DNA from: Atherix ibis
Taxonomy: Eukaryota; Arthropoda; Insecta; Diptera; Athericidae
Assembly (NCBI GenBank): GCA_958298945.1
Contig: OY282605.1
Span: 24,592,811 to 24,656,810, forward strand
DNA length: 64,000 nt
Reading direction: 5' to 3'
The notes under the pieces were generated by a model that had not been told where the DNA came from, made no database searches, and worked only from the letters and a program-made list of their open reading frames with translations. A program made the translations under genes and the position numbers. The stretch's first letter is position 1, and every line of letters begins with the position of its first letter. Shown one piece after another: positions 55,004-64,000 of the stretch.

Positions 55004-55452
55004 AAAGCCTTCGAGCAGCCGGGACAGAATTCGGAGGTTATTGCTTAAAGGATTTCGTGAAGTACCTCCGCGAAAGCAGATTCTACACGCATATACAGAA
55101 GCAATCTCAGATCAGAAAGTTGCGAGCTTTTTACTATAGGAGTTCTTGACCGGTATGGAGGGTCTACCATATCTTGCTCATCTTCCACCACGACGACCAT
55201 TGGCACGTAGTTCACAAAGGCATTAATACCCGAGACAATAGCGGAAGTACCTACAGCAGTTTCGGGTGCCGATATTCTCGACGTATTAATGCCGCCTACG
55301 CCAGGAGACGTTGGATACCAAGTAGTGAAAATGGATCTCCTCTTCAAGGAGATTTGAAACGAGCAGAAGTCCAATTGGTGGAAGCATGCCGAGTACCGAA
55401 CGGCATTCCTGATCCTGACAGTAAATTATTTGTTTTTTTGTTTTTTTTGTAA
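54550..55452 (+). pseudogene. Overlapping 300-codon frame with two stops; HUH-like motif
   Basis: A single frame (offset by one from the ORF at 54,497) is open from 54,550 to 55,452 except for TAG at 54,748 and TGA at 55,147. It reads 'DPSDSERSNYGANE' before 'GTYSLLKSLRAAGTEFGG', 'YCLKDFVKYLRESRFYTH', and after the second stop 'FHHDDHWHVVHKG' with 'CRYSRRINAAYARRRW'. The H-W-H core flanked by hydrophobics resembles the HUH motif of rolling-circle replication initiators, as in densovirus NS1 proteins. That is a motif-level impression only. It has no C-terminal helicase in the window and is non-functional. Confidence 0.35.
54552..54586. repeat. Perfect 15-bp hairpin inside the ORF
   Basis: GTACTCTCGAAGCGA pairs exactly with TCGCTTCGAGAGTAC across a GTTGT loop. 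A third partial copy, TTTCGAAGCGAGTTGT, follows at about 54,614-54,630. Confidence 0.95.
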
Positions 55453-55549
55453 TATTTAATTTCAAATGGAATATGTGATATTATTTCGCCATCTTTCAAT
55501 TAAAATACGTGCAGGACACTAATAATCCAAGGTTTCTCAAAATGTAAAG

Positions 55550-55980
55550 ATTTTTTGTTAAATTTCGATTGCAGTGGCCAGACAACTCAGCGCATTTGGC
55601 AACTACCTAACGGTAAAAATAATATTTAAACTTCTTTTTTTTGGAGTTTTTTCCTTACTCTCAACAAGAGTTTACTTTAAAAACTTTTTTTTTTAAACTT
55701 AATTTTGTTTTGCGTCTTCGGACAAAATTTCCAAAAATCTGTATTAAATAGAAAATTTTGTTTGCAAAAAAAAAATTTCGAATAAACAAAAAAACCAAAA
55801 CCACATGTTTTTTTTAATAAAAAAATATTACATAGTTTTTTATGCCAAATTATGTTTAATGATTTTTTCACAAACACAAATATTTGTAAAAATAAAGGAC
55901 TATGGAGTAATATAAAATTTTTTTGTTTTGTTTTCCGTTTTATAGAGAATAATTACTCTAATTACAAACAATTAATTAGC
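55550..55980. other. AT-rich gap, nothing recognised
   Basis: Homopolymer-rich; the 66-codon minus frame (55,677-55,877) is Lys/Phe-rich low complexity. Confidence 0.35.
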
Positions 55981-55984
55981 GATT

Positions 55985-56490
55985 GTGATTAAAAACAGCG
56001 TCAAATTGCACGATCTTTTAGGTCAATTTACATCAAATATCTCCAAATTATGCATTCTGATAACTTTTAGCGCAAATAAACCAAACTTTATTGTGTCGTT
56101 AAGCTTGCATTTCCGCCTTGTTAGAAATTTTCTACCTATAATCAGGCCATTGCTTGAAGCATATTGGTTTCAATATACTTTAAAGTTTCAGGATTGTCTG
56201 AGTTAAAATTATTTTTTTATCCAACGGCGACAAATCTAACGATGTTGCATACTACTTGACATCACAAAATCTTGAAAAATCAAAATTTGTTATGCTATGT
56301 GGCTTGCAGTGCCTGGTATTCCTGGTATTCAATGGTCATAGTGCTCAGAATGGACGATAACTTGCTCTTCTTCTTCATTTTTAAAGAAATATGATCCCAT
56401 CACAACTACAGATCAAAATGCAAACCAGAGTATGACTTTTTGTGGATACAATGGCTTCTCAATAGTCACTTGTAAATTTTGAAAGCCTCA
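55985..56490 (-). mobile_element. Family F fragment (central and C-terminal)
   Basis: Minus strand from 56,490: a 147-bp-type monomer (56,340-56,480, with 'TTCTTCATTTTTAAAGAAAT' and 'TTTTTGTGGATACAATGGCT'), then 'GCTATGTGGCTTGCAGTGCC' (second-Asp area). At 56,000-56,110 there is a C-terminal 'DVN.PKRSCNLTLF', matching the WPPRSCDLTPLD third-Asp block. The 55,990-56,125 part recurs at 58,985-59,115. Confidence 0.6.
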
Positions 56491-56539
56491 TATGATCCTC
56501 ATTGGTAAGGAAAACAAATGTTTTTTTTTTTAAATGATA

Positions 56540-56880
56540 GCAAAACATCATGTTATGTGGCTTGTGGTACCGTTTGTCATGTTATGTGGCTTGTGGTACA
56601 GTTTTGTTAAAACCACATATAATCAAAATTTAAATATTTAACTTTAGATCAAACAAAAACTAGTTATCATACGGTTAAAGTGCTAAAAATTGACAGTAAC
56701 TTTCTCTTCTTCTTCATTTTCAAAAAAAAACCAAAATACATACTAGAACTACTTTTTCTGAGATACAATGACTTTTTAACAGTTACTTGTGGCTCTTCTG
56801 AGCCCCATATATGTCAATTTTGCGTCTTTAAGCGCCAAAACGTGTCTATCATGACTTTTTACAATTTTTTAATATAAAAT
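56540..56880 (-). mobile_element. Family F fragment with a 35-bp tandem duplication
   Basis: 'TCATGTTATGTGGCTTGTGG' occurs twice in tandem (about 56,550 and 56,577), followed by 'GTTAAAACCACATATAATCA' (second-Asp block, minus) and a decayed 147-bp-type monomer at 56,690-56,800 ('GAGATACAATGACTTTTTAA', 'CTTGTGGCTCTTCTGAGCCC'). It adjoins the previous F fragment but duplicates part of it, so these are two copies. Confidence 0.6.
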
Positions 56881-56884
56881 TTTC

Positions 56885-58190
56885 AACAACAACAAATCAA
56901 TTTCATAAAATATTGAATATTTTATATCAATTTGCATAAATAGAAAAAAAAACCTAAAAAAAAAAATGGCCGAAAAAAGTATGAATATTTTTGTAAATTA
57001 ATATTTATATTGTACATTACAATATATGACAATAACGGTTTCTATAGTTAAAATTGACTCTATTTGGATTGATTAATTCGAATTTTAATTAAATGCAAAT
57101 AGCAATTAAATAATTCTACTATTAAGGTTTTTTTTTTGTTACCATTTAATTGATAAAAAAAACTTTTGGTTTAAGAAATAACAAGAAAAACTTTCTGTCA
57201 ATACTGTACATTGAATATTTTAATTCCACTTTATTCCAAGATGACTTTTTATCGAGTTTCTGTTACGATAAAAAAGACTGACTGTATTTTTAATACAATT
57301 CGACTTTTAATTATATTCGGGGCAACAAAAAAAAGAAAAATATTCAAAATAAAAAGCAAAAAACGCAGGAAGACAAATTATTCGAATTTTTGAACAGGTA
57401 GAAGAGAATAGGTGGCAAGAGTTTCATGAATCCGCCAAATCGCTGAGACAAACAACTTTCAGACGAAGTGGCTCACCTCAACCTTGCCAACACAGCAAAT
57501 AAGAATAAATTACGTTCCAATACAGAATTTCGTAGTCGATATTCGAAATGTTATAAATAATCTAATTCACCATCAAAAGTTTGAGATGTCCGGAAAAAAA
57601 AATATCAAAAAAAAAAAACTTTTTTTTAAATATTCATTTTCTAGAAAAAAATAAATTTCAGATTTTATTAAAAATATCCACAATATATACGTAAATAGGC
57701 AAACGAAAATTTCATTATCAAAACTTTTCTTTCCCTTTCGAATAGGTCAACCACAAATTCTGACCAGCATTAGGATAAGGTCACTAAATCATTAATTATA
57801 TAATCTCAAAAATTAGCATATTCAGAATTATGCAACGAAAAAATCAAATTTGAAACATAAAAAAAGGAATTTTATAATAAGTAATTTTGGCAAATATTTT
57901 GTCAAATTTGTAGTAAACCGAATTGAGACTCTACTTTTGTGGGTGAATATTAAACTCACGTACCTGCACACACCTAACATTATCATGAGCACGTTGACAG
58001 AATTGCAAGTTTATGTAAATACTAAAAAGTAAAGATAATTTTTAAGTTGGTAGCAGTTTTCTTCTTAACATTCTTACTATTTTTCCTTATATCATATTTG
58101 AAAGTTTATTTAGTCAATTTTTTTGAAATGCTACTAAAATATTATCCGATTTACTTCTGGGAAAGTAAAGTTACTGTTAATAAGCCTTTT
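56885..58190. other. AT-rich segment without recognised gene
   Basis: Only short low-complexity frames. A more balanced stretch at 57,395-57,500 ('GAGACAAACAACTTTCAGAC') has no assignable coding content. Confidence 0.35.
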
Positions 58191-58199
58191 ATTTTATTA

Positions 58200-58900
58200 A
58201 ATTACTGAAACCTTGTTATTATCCATGAAATGTAATTTCCACGAGACTTAATCAGCCACGAGACATCTTGTAGCAATCAGTAATTTTTTAGATAATTTTT
58301 GATGACTTCTTTTCAAATTTCGGGCAGTAATTGGGCCAGTACTTGACGGATATTCAGTTTTGAATGCTCTAAAGATCAGTAAATAGCATAAAAGCCATAT
58401 TTACTAATAGTCAGTCTGTCCTCGGTAAACTAATCCGGTGCAGAATGTTAGGAAGTCGCAATCTGTTAAACCAAATGGCATATCCTTAGGCATTCGTAGA
58501 AAAATAGACTGATGCGAAAGTAAAGGATTTCTTTCCACACATTGGCATGATACCGCAAAACCAGCCAACTCAACAACCGTTCCGAAATTCTGAGCAAGTA
58601 TTGCTTCTCAGAATTCGAGTTGGGCATACCGCACTCGTTAAACTCACCATTCGCCATATTTTAAATGATTGCCGCTTCACTTCGAATTACTTTTTGAATA
58701 GGACCCCTTTCATAAGGGAGCTTCTGGATCCAAGAATTAGTTTTAGAAGCTCCCCTTTTCACCTTCTTAAATATATTAATTTGCCCCATCAAATTATACA
58801 ATGTCTGAATTTTTACTACAAATAACCATCGACCAGTTTAACATGAAGTCGGTAAATGGCCTCATAGTCGTGGCGCTACAGAATCTCTTCTGTCTCAGCG
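58200..58900 (+). mobile_element. LINE RNase H / C-terminal remnant
   Basis: The 92-codon frame 58,547-58,825 reads 'SEQVLLLRIRVGHTALVKLT' then 'IRHILNDCRFTSNYFLNRTP' and 'FIRELLDP'. This matches the region after RNase H in jockey/I-like ORF2 (LxRLRxGHT ... L.V.HILxxC). The Cys-rich segment between GHTAL and IRHIL is deleted. The tail 'AAGTCGGTAAATGGCCTCAT' (58,846 on) matches the 3' UTR of the remnant at 17,965-18,330. The earlier part (58,200-58,540) shows weak RNase H-like traces only. Confidence 0.7.
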
Positions 58901-58979
58901 ACCTTACAACAATAACAAAAAATACTCTAAAGTTTACAGATTGTCAGCGTTAATGAAATTTTTGACGTAGTTTTACAAA

Positions 58980-59760
58980 AAAAAAAAAAATGCCCAACAG
59001 CATCAAATTGCACGATCTTGTAGGTCAATTTACATCAAATCTCCCCAAATTATCTTTTCTGATAACTTTTAGCGCAAATAAACCAAAATTTATTGTGTTT
59101 TACGGCTTCTATTTCAGCGTTGTTAGATTAGGCTAGGTTAGAGTGGCGAATATATATATATTAAAATTGGTTCTCAGGGTGGTATCTACCTTGATGATTA
59201 CGTCATCACATATAGACCAAAATTGGAAGCGTGTGCATAGTGCTTAATTTTTGTGATATCCATGCGCGCATTATTAGTCAAATCATCGAAGAAAATGTCA
59301 TCCAGAGTTCTTCATCTAAGATTTGTGAAGGCTAAGCGCAATCAGAAGAGATGAGATATAATCCCATCTTTCTCCTCGTCCTTACAACTATGACAGAAAT
59401 CGTTTGCGGGGACACTTAGGCATTTAGCATATTTCCCTAATATACAATCAGCCAGTCAGCATACTAATATGAGCTCTATCTGCCACCAGTAGGCTTTCTA
59501 TTCTCTTCTGATCTGTTCCACATATAATCTAGTTTCAAATCGTTAAGTATAGCCTAAAAAAAAGAATGTAATCATGCGGCCACATTGTTCAAAATTGACG
59601 GTAACAGTCTTCCCATTATCATTTTTAAGAAAATACGTGTCAATGACAACATTAAACTAAAATTCACACCAAAAAGTCAATTTTTGCTGATTCTGCAGCT
59701 TCACCATATTTACTTGTGGCTTTTCAGAGCCCCAAAGAAGTGAACCACATTTGTGGAGGA
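58980..59760 (-). mobile_element. Family F fragment, interrupted by a LINE
   Basis: The left part (58,985-59,126) copies the C-terminal block at 55,990-56,125 ('CATCAAATTGCACGATCTTG', 'AGCGCAAATAAACCAAA'). The right part (59,580-59,745) is a 147-bp-type monomer ('TTGACGGTAACAGTCTTCCC', 'AATTCACACC', 'TTACTTGTGGCTTTTCAGAG'). They are separated by a LINE tail (59,127-59,545), so the LINE inserted into an existing F relic or joined to it by deletion. Confidence 0.6.
59127..59545 (-). mobile_element. LINE ORF2 C-terminal tail nested in F relic
   Basis: The minus strand gives 'ADRAHISMLTG' and 'VPANDFCHSCKDEE' (RNase H-proximal Cys motif: LTGHCLIG...FCRSCxDEEE). It ends with a 3' region 'CCACTCTAACCTAGCCTAA' at 59,127-59,145. 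R1/Loa-like LINE tails with '(TAGG)TTAGAGTGG' ends are familiar from flies. Truncated at the 5' side; TSD not established. Confidence 0.6.
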
Positions 59761-59902
59761 TATTTTACATTTGTTCTAAATTTTCCGTAATTGGCAAAAA
59801 TTTTAAACTACAAAAATTCATTTTATTGAAATTTATATTAAAAAGGTGTGACGAAGCAAATTTTTACTTTACAAATTCTAGCTGTTGATCACAAAATTTT
59901 TA

Positions 59903-60030
59903 AAACTTTCACAATCCTATCGGAATGCACAAAACTGTAACGACAAACGATTTTATCATTGAATTCGAAACTTTCACAATCCTATGGGAGTACACAAAAC
60001 TCTAACCACAAACGATTTTATCATCGAATT
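59903..60030. repeat. 64-bp tandem duplication
   Basis: 'GAAACTTTCACAATCCTATG' and following text, ending TTTTATCATYGAATTCGA, occurs twice head-to-tail with a 64-bp period and about six differences. Confidence 0.92.
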
Positions 60031-60279
60031 CGACTTTATTTCTAATTTTGCTGTTGTTGTTCTAGTACTGCCACATATTTCAGTGTTAATTTATGAGGCA
60101 GCATCGTTGTAATTACAATCGAAGGCAAAATAAATCAGGTGATTTTTTTGCTGTTTGGTTTTCAAATTTCCAAAAAATTACATAAAAACTGAAAAATATA
60201 AATAAAATTTTTATTTGAGTCAATAAATCAATGCTTGCCATTTACTTTTTAAGGATTATTTTATGTAAATGTTAGCCAC

Positions 60280-61240
60280 AACTACGTTTTAACTAATCTA
60301 TGCGAGACGTCTAATTTTAAATCACTGTTTTGCGCATCTCGCCTGATATCTCGCTAATAACGCGTGTAATATTGTCTTCCATAGCTGAAAGAGACCATAG
60401 ATCGCCTAGAAACTGCGATTGGACCATAGCCTAGAGGCGTCCAATCGCACTTTCTAGGCGGCTAACTTATAGGTCCAAAAAGCTCACCGAACTCATCTCT
60501 TGATATGTCCATTGTTCCACATGTTGTGTGGCATGTAGAGCCATCTTATTAAAACCACATGTCGACCAGATACAGTTTTTGCATTTTGGTCAAAAAAGAG
60601 TTCGAAATCAACGAGCGATAGCGGGCGCCATTGACGGTAACGTTCCGACTAGCGTCATCTTTAAAGAAATACAGACCGATAAACCGCACCAAATAGTGCA
60701 TTTTTCTGGGTACAATGGCAGTTCTTCTTCTACCTGTGGTTGTTGATCATACCAAATGCGACAATTTTGCTTATTCATAAGCAGAAATGAGCTTCGCCGT
60801 TGAGCGCAATTTTTTTTGTAAAAAAAGGGATTTTCCTCAAGTTGTTCCAAAGCCCACCTTACCAAAAATTCGACGTTTTGGCAGGTCATTCGACTTCAGT
60901 TCTTGCACGAGCTGTATTTTATATGCTTTCAGACTAAGATCTTTACGTAAACTCTTTCACATAGTCGCGTAAAACAATCCCAATTGCTGTTGAACGGCGA
61001 CGGATAAACAACTAGCGGTCTTCACCAACACTAGACGCTACAACAGCAATATTTTCCTCTGTACACACTCTACGAACACGGATTGGTGGTTTAATGTCCA
61101 ATAGCATCAAATTGCTGCGAAATTTTTTCACCATAGCTTGAATTGCTTATGCAGTAAATCAATTATGACAACCATAAAATGATCGAAGTGCGCGATACAC
61201 ATTTTTCACAGCGCACAAATTTTGATAATAAACTGACCAC
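60280..61240 (-). mobile_element. Family F transposase relic, long copy
   Basis: Minus strand from about 61,210: 'VYRALRSFYGCHN' (HTH start), 'AAIQAMVKKFRSN', 'IRVRRVCTEENIAVVASSVG' (linker), 'GLVLRDYVK', 'LVQELKSNDLPKRRIF', then 'FLLMNKQNCRIWYDQQPQVE' (first Asp area), 'LYPEKCTIWCGL' (WC motif), 'TLVGTLPSMAPAIA' from the 'FFxxDAxxxVTVNGxRY' block, and a decayed 'DMWF' second block at about 60,560. The C-terminus includes a 21-bp hairpin (60,403-60,460) and 'LEDNITRVISEISGEM'. The domain order is complete, with about four frame shifts. Confidence 0.8.
60403..60460. repeat. 21-bp inverted repeat within F relic
   Basis: Arms 60,403-60,423 and 60,440-60,460 pair with one mismatch (core CTAGAAACTGCGATTGGA), loop 16 nt. 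Likely an inverted duplication within the C-terminal coding region. Confidence 0.9.
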
Positions 61241-61830
61241 TTTTGACTTTGACACACGTCACGTGTTATGCGTGATCTGTCAAAAATAAAAATATGAAAA
61301 ACTTAGATTAAAGAATACCGAATTGTATTTATGGTTTATTATTTATTTCGTAAAAATTAATTAAATATCAAGCGCCTCAACATTTGTAGACTTTCGATGA
61401 GTTTTTAAATACGCCATTCTCCATTAAAGTGGCAGCATAACGAAATGCCAGCATACTTTTGTTGTTTTTCATGTTGTTATTTTGACACTTATCGGAAAGT
61501 GCAAGTGAAAGAAGTGTGGTTATATTATTGATTATATTTAATAGGAAGTTTTTATTTCAGAAAATGAAATGTTTTATAAAGTGTTGCTGCTACTCGTAAT
61601 TCAACCAAGTAAGGAAACCGGGAATTTCTTTCTTTTGGTAAGTTGACATCTTCATTTTTACTAGAGAAATTAATAAAAATTTAGTTTATAATGTGTTTAA
61701 ATGGATTTCAATGATTTATTTGGTCTAAAAAGTGATTAAAAAGTGAAAAGTTTGTCATCCAAATAAATGTAAATTAGAAAATAGTTCAGTGCCGGCGTAT
61801 GGAAAGTGTATGTAAGAAAATTTAAGAGAA

Positions 61831-61901
61831 ATTAAGTGCAGATGGGTTAAATAAATATTTTAAGTGACCACAATTATTTATTTAACCCATCTGCACTTAA
61901 T
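61831..61901. repeat. Perfect 26-bp hairpin, 19-nt loop
   Basis: Arms 61,831-61,856 and 61,876-61,901 are exact reverse complements (core AAGTGCAGATGGGTTAAATA). This is inside the 8-bp-TSD transposon; copy 1 lacks it. Its geometry is like a pre-miRNA or a recent inverted duplication. Confidence 0.97.
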
Positions 61902-62162
61902 GAATATACTGAAAAAGGCTTTATTGTTTTTAAGCCAGACAAGTCTTTGCATTGCGAAGACTGTCCTTTACCTTTAGAAAAATTCATATCAAACAGTTTA
62001 AGTACTTTGGCTTCTTAAAGTACCCTTCCGAAAGTGCTGTGAATGAAGTGCCGATAAATAAACTCAACAGCAAGTACTGCATTTAAATTAAATTAAAATA
62101 ATAAATTCGTGCATATAATTGTTTTGATATAATCAAATAACTTTGAGAAATTTATATTTTTA

Positions 62163-63346
62163 CCAGGGGTATAAACTTAAAACCGCTGTTTGGTCATAAA
62201 TGGCATGAGTGAGCGTATTAGGCTACCATTGGCATGCCATATTTTTTTTATGAGTTTGACATCTGTCAACATTATTCAGTGCACATTGTTAGCAATTTCG
62301 TACAACTACATACATTTTTCCTTTGTTAATCATGTCTAGTTTTGTACCTGAAAAAGATCATATGCGGGAGGCTCTGCTTTTCTGCTTCAATTTGAAGAAA
62401 TCGGCTGACGAATCGCATCAAATGCTTATGCAGGCCTATGGTGACAGTGCTTTATCAGAAACAATGTGCCAAAATTGATTTCGTCGGTTCAAAGCCGGCA
62501 ATTTTGACTTGTGGGACAAGAAGCATGAAAATCGGCCTAGGACCATCAATTGCAGGCTCTTTTTGACGTTGTCGTTCAAAAAAGCAATTAGGTGTTATTC
62601 AACCAGCCATTTCCATGCTTCTGCGTGCCACGGGGAAGATTGAAAAGATCGGAAAATGGGTGCCGCATGAATTGAACGAGAGGCAGATGGAGCGACGCCA
62701 AAACACATGCCAGACGTTCCTGCATCGGATTGTGACAGGCGATAAAAAGTGGATATATTTTGAGATTCCTTAACGCAAGAAATCGTGGGTTGATCCCGGC
62801 CAACCATCAACATCCTTCCCCAAGACCAAGCTGTGCGTTTGGTGGGATCAGCAGGGTATCGTGGTAAAACTGTCAATACTCACCGCTACCACCAACAACT
62901 GATCAAATTGCACCATGCTCTGTGTGAAAAAAGGACGGATTATCATCAAAGACATGATAAGCTGATTTTCCTCCACAACAACGCACCATCGCACACGTCA
63001 AAATTGGTCCGTAACTACTTGGAGACACTCAATTAGGAGGTGCTACCCCACTCCGCTTATTCACCAGACCCGGCTCCTTCCTTCTACCACCTGTTTTCGT
63101 CGATGGGCCACGCGCTCGCTGAGCAGCACTTCGATTCTTATGAAGACATTCGAAAATGGCTTGATGAGTGCTTTGCCTCGAAAGGGAAGGAATTTTTTTG
63201 GCATGGTATCCACAAATTGTCCGAGAGATATGACGAATGTGTAGCTAGCGAGAGCAAGTACTTTGAATAACTTTGTTTTTGCTTTCTATGAAAAAAACAT
63301 GTGATTTTTTGACTAAAAAACAGCGAATTTAAGCTTATACACATGA
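62163..63346 (+). mobile_element. Mariner C (Mos1-like), copy 4, nested, degenerate
   Basis: TA at 62,161-62,162, then CCAGGGGTATAAACTTAAAA; right TIR near 63,346. ATG at 62,332 with 'VPEKDHMREALLFCFNLKKS', a stop in the Trp of 'CQNWFRRF', a deletion around 'QALLDEDDTQ', 'GKIEKIGKWVPHELNERQME', 'LHRIVTGDKKWIYFEIP' (first Asp kept), 'LCVWWDQQGIV' then a deletion to 'KTVNTHRYHQQLIKLHHALC', 'LIFLHNNAPSH' (second Asp replaced by Asn), 'YSPDPAPSFYHLFSSM' (third Asp replaced by Phe) and 'SKYFE'. It is younger than the transposon it interrupts. Confidence 0.93.
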
Positions 63347-63699
63347 TTAATGCTCTTTCACTTTATAATACTGTTTTAATAAATAATATATAGTGAAATA
63401 AATATTTTAAAATAGAATACTGTATTTTATTGCAAATTTCCAAAACTAATTCCATCAAACAACAAAACCCGCAATATTCAAAAATCGATTTGTTTACGCA
63501 TAAATGACATCACATAGTAAAAAGGTTTTAAATAAACCGCTTCAATCGCATACTGAAGTTTAAAATTGATCCCCAATGATTTTCGTCGCTTCTGTTATTT
63601 TGTATGTGCATGCGTTCTTACGAATGTATTGCCAACAAAATTTGGAGAAAATTTTTGTGTAGAGGCCTATCCAGTTCTTCTACAAACTAAGATGAAAAA

Positions 63700-64000
63700 T
63701 CAAATAGCAAAAAATCAATCGATACAAGGTAAAGTGAACTTAAAAATTGCATTAATTACAAAATGTTAATAATAAACCGATCGATCTGATGGCATTTCCT
63801 TACTCGTTGTAATTATGTTTAATTTATTTAATCGGCCGAAATTCATTAACTTTCAACAGCAACCATTGTTAATGTCATCAGAATTGTGTTTCTACCTTAA
63901 GTCTAATTTTTTCTTCTTAATATTGTCACGTACTATTCTCTGATAATAGACGAGTTAAAGTGACAATTAAAAAAAGTGTATCGTAAAACTTAGGAGGATA
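63700..64000. other. Window end, nothing recognised
   Basis: About 300 bp of AT-rich sequence. A 'GTTAATGTCATCAGAATT' string near 63,867 echoes 'CGATGCCATCAGAATTTG' at 53,031, too short to interpret. Confidence 0.35.

Larger units (their letters stand above)
54210..55548 (+). other. ORF island, possibly an endogenous viral segment
   Basis: The segment 54,349-55,440 is less AT-rich than its surroundings. Imperfect direct repeats of about 30 bp flank it (54,211-54,236 and 55,518-55,546, sharing 'TTTCTCAAAATGTA'). It opens with palindromic GC-rich words (ACCGGTGCCGGC, GGCCTAATGGCC at 54,349-54,372) and a (GTC)n run at 54,413-54,433. A TATAAATA box at about 54,463 lies only about 34 bp from the first ATG, and two long frames overlap. 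Hairpin-like end, close TATA and overlapping non-structural-type ORFs are the layout of insect densoviruses. I saw no unambiguous helicase or capsid domain, so this stays a hypothesis. Confidence 0.35.
61294..63699. mobile_element. Non-autonomous DNA transposon, 8-bp TSD, copy 2, with nested mariner
   Basis: The element spans 61,302-63,691, flanked by a perfect 8-bp TSD ATGAAAAA (61,294-61,301 and 63,692-63,699). Ends are CTTAGATTAAAGAATACC (left) and ...GAGGCCTATCCAGTTCTTCT...CTAAG (right), homologous to copy 1. Shared internal text includes 'GGGAATTTCTTTCTTT' followed by GGTAAGTTGACAT (donor-like, about 61,637) and TTTTTATTTCAG (acceptor-like, about 61,550). Removing the mariner leaves about 1.2 kb. 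Just after the hairpin at 61,831-61,901 a short frame reads 'EKGFIVFKPDKSLHCEDCPL', absent from copy 1, and may be remnant transposase sequence of the parent. Confidence 0.85.

Overview
This window looks like a transposon-dense, AT-rich intergenic region of an arthropod genome, most likely an insect. The evidence is the load of Tc1/mariner elements from several families, a jockey-type LINE with an arthropod-style downstream promoter element, a non-autonomous Helitron and long A/T-rich stretches without genes. Some LINE tails (for example the 'ggctaggttagagtgg' end near 59.13 kb) resemble those I know from flies, but I cannot name the species. I recognise no intact host gene, tRNA gene, CRISPR array or bacterial operon. 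Almost all recognisable coding sequence is transposase or reverse-transcriptase debris.

Layout. 0-5.1 kb: decayed mariners, a tRNA-like SINE scrap, a 1.49-kb DNA transposon with 8-bp target-site duplications (TSDs), and a Helitron carrying a nested MITE. 7.2-8.4 kb: Mos1-like mariner. 9-10.2 kb: very old mariner debris. 10.6-11.5 kb: unidentified ORF-rich segment. 13.4-14.6 kb: eight-unit, 157-bp tandem array. 16.6-23.4 kb: mariners, a Tc1-like transposase relic and a LINE tail. 25.38-27.95 kb: jockey-clade LINE with gag, truncated ORF2, poly-A and TSD. 29.2-31.5 kb: MITE, Tc1-like scrap, second Mos1-like mariner. 33.07-33.16 kb: promoter-like cluster. 35.2-36.6 kb: a transposase relic in which a 147-bp (49-codon) segment has been amplified in place to eight copies. 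39.0-40.3 kb: almost intact mariner with one nonsense codon. 40.6-50.3 kb: RT fragments, more mariners and a dispersed repeat pair. 51.49-52.30 kb: a short retroelement whose 5' end is a 5S rRNA-like head joined to a tRNA-like T-arm, followed by an APE endonuclease ORF and a poly-A tail, bounded by a perfect 13-bp TSD. 54.3-55.45 kb: an ORF island with overlapping frames and a strong hairpin, possibly an old endogenous viral segment. 56-61.2 kb: relics of the Tc1-like family with a nested LINE tail. 61.3-63.7 kb: second copy of the 8-bp-TSD transposon, with a Mos1-like mariner nested inside it.

How it fits together. I name the families here for cross-reference. Mariner A has a cecropia/Hsmar-like transposase. 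B has TIR CGAGGTCTGTTCAAAAAG. C is Mos1-like, TIR CCAGGTGTATAAGCTTAAAT. D has TIR CGAGGGTCGTTCAATAAG. G is old debris. H has TIR CCTGGCCTTGATAAG. F is a Tc1/mariner-superfamily transposase with 'VTVWCGLW'-type motifs. No transposase here has an unbroken reading frame; D is closest. The most unusual objects are the 5S/tRNA-headed retroelement, the in-place amplification inside an F transposase, and the two-copy 8-bp-TSD element that keeps splice-like signals.
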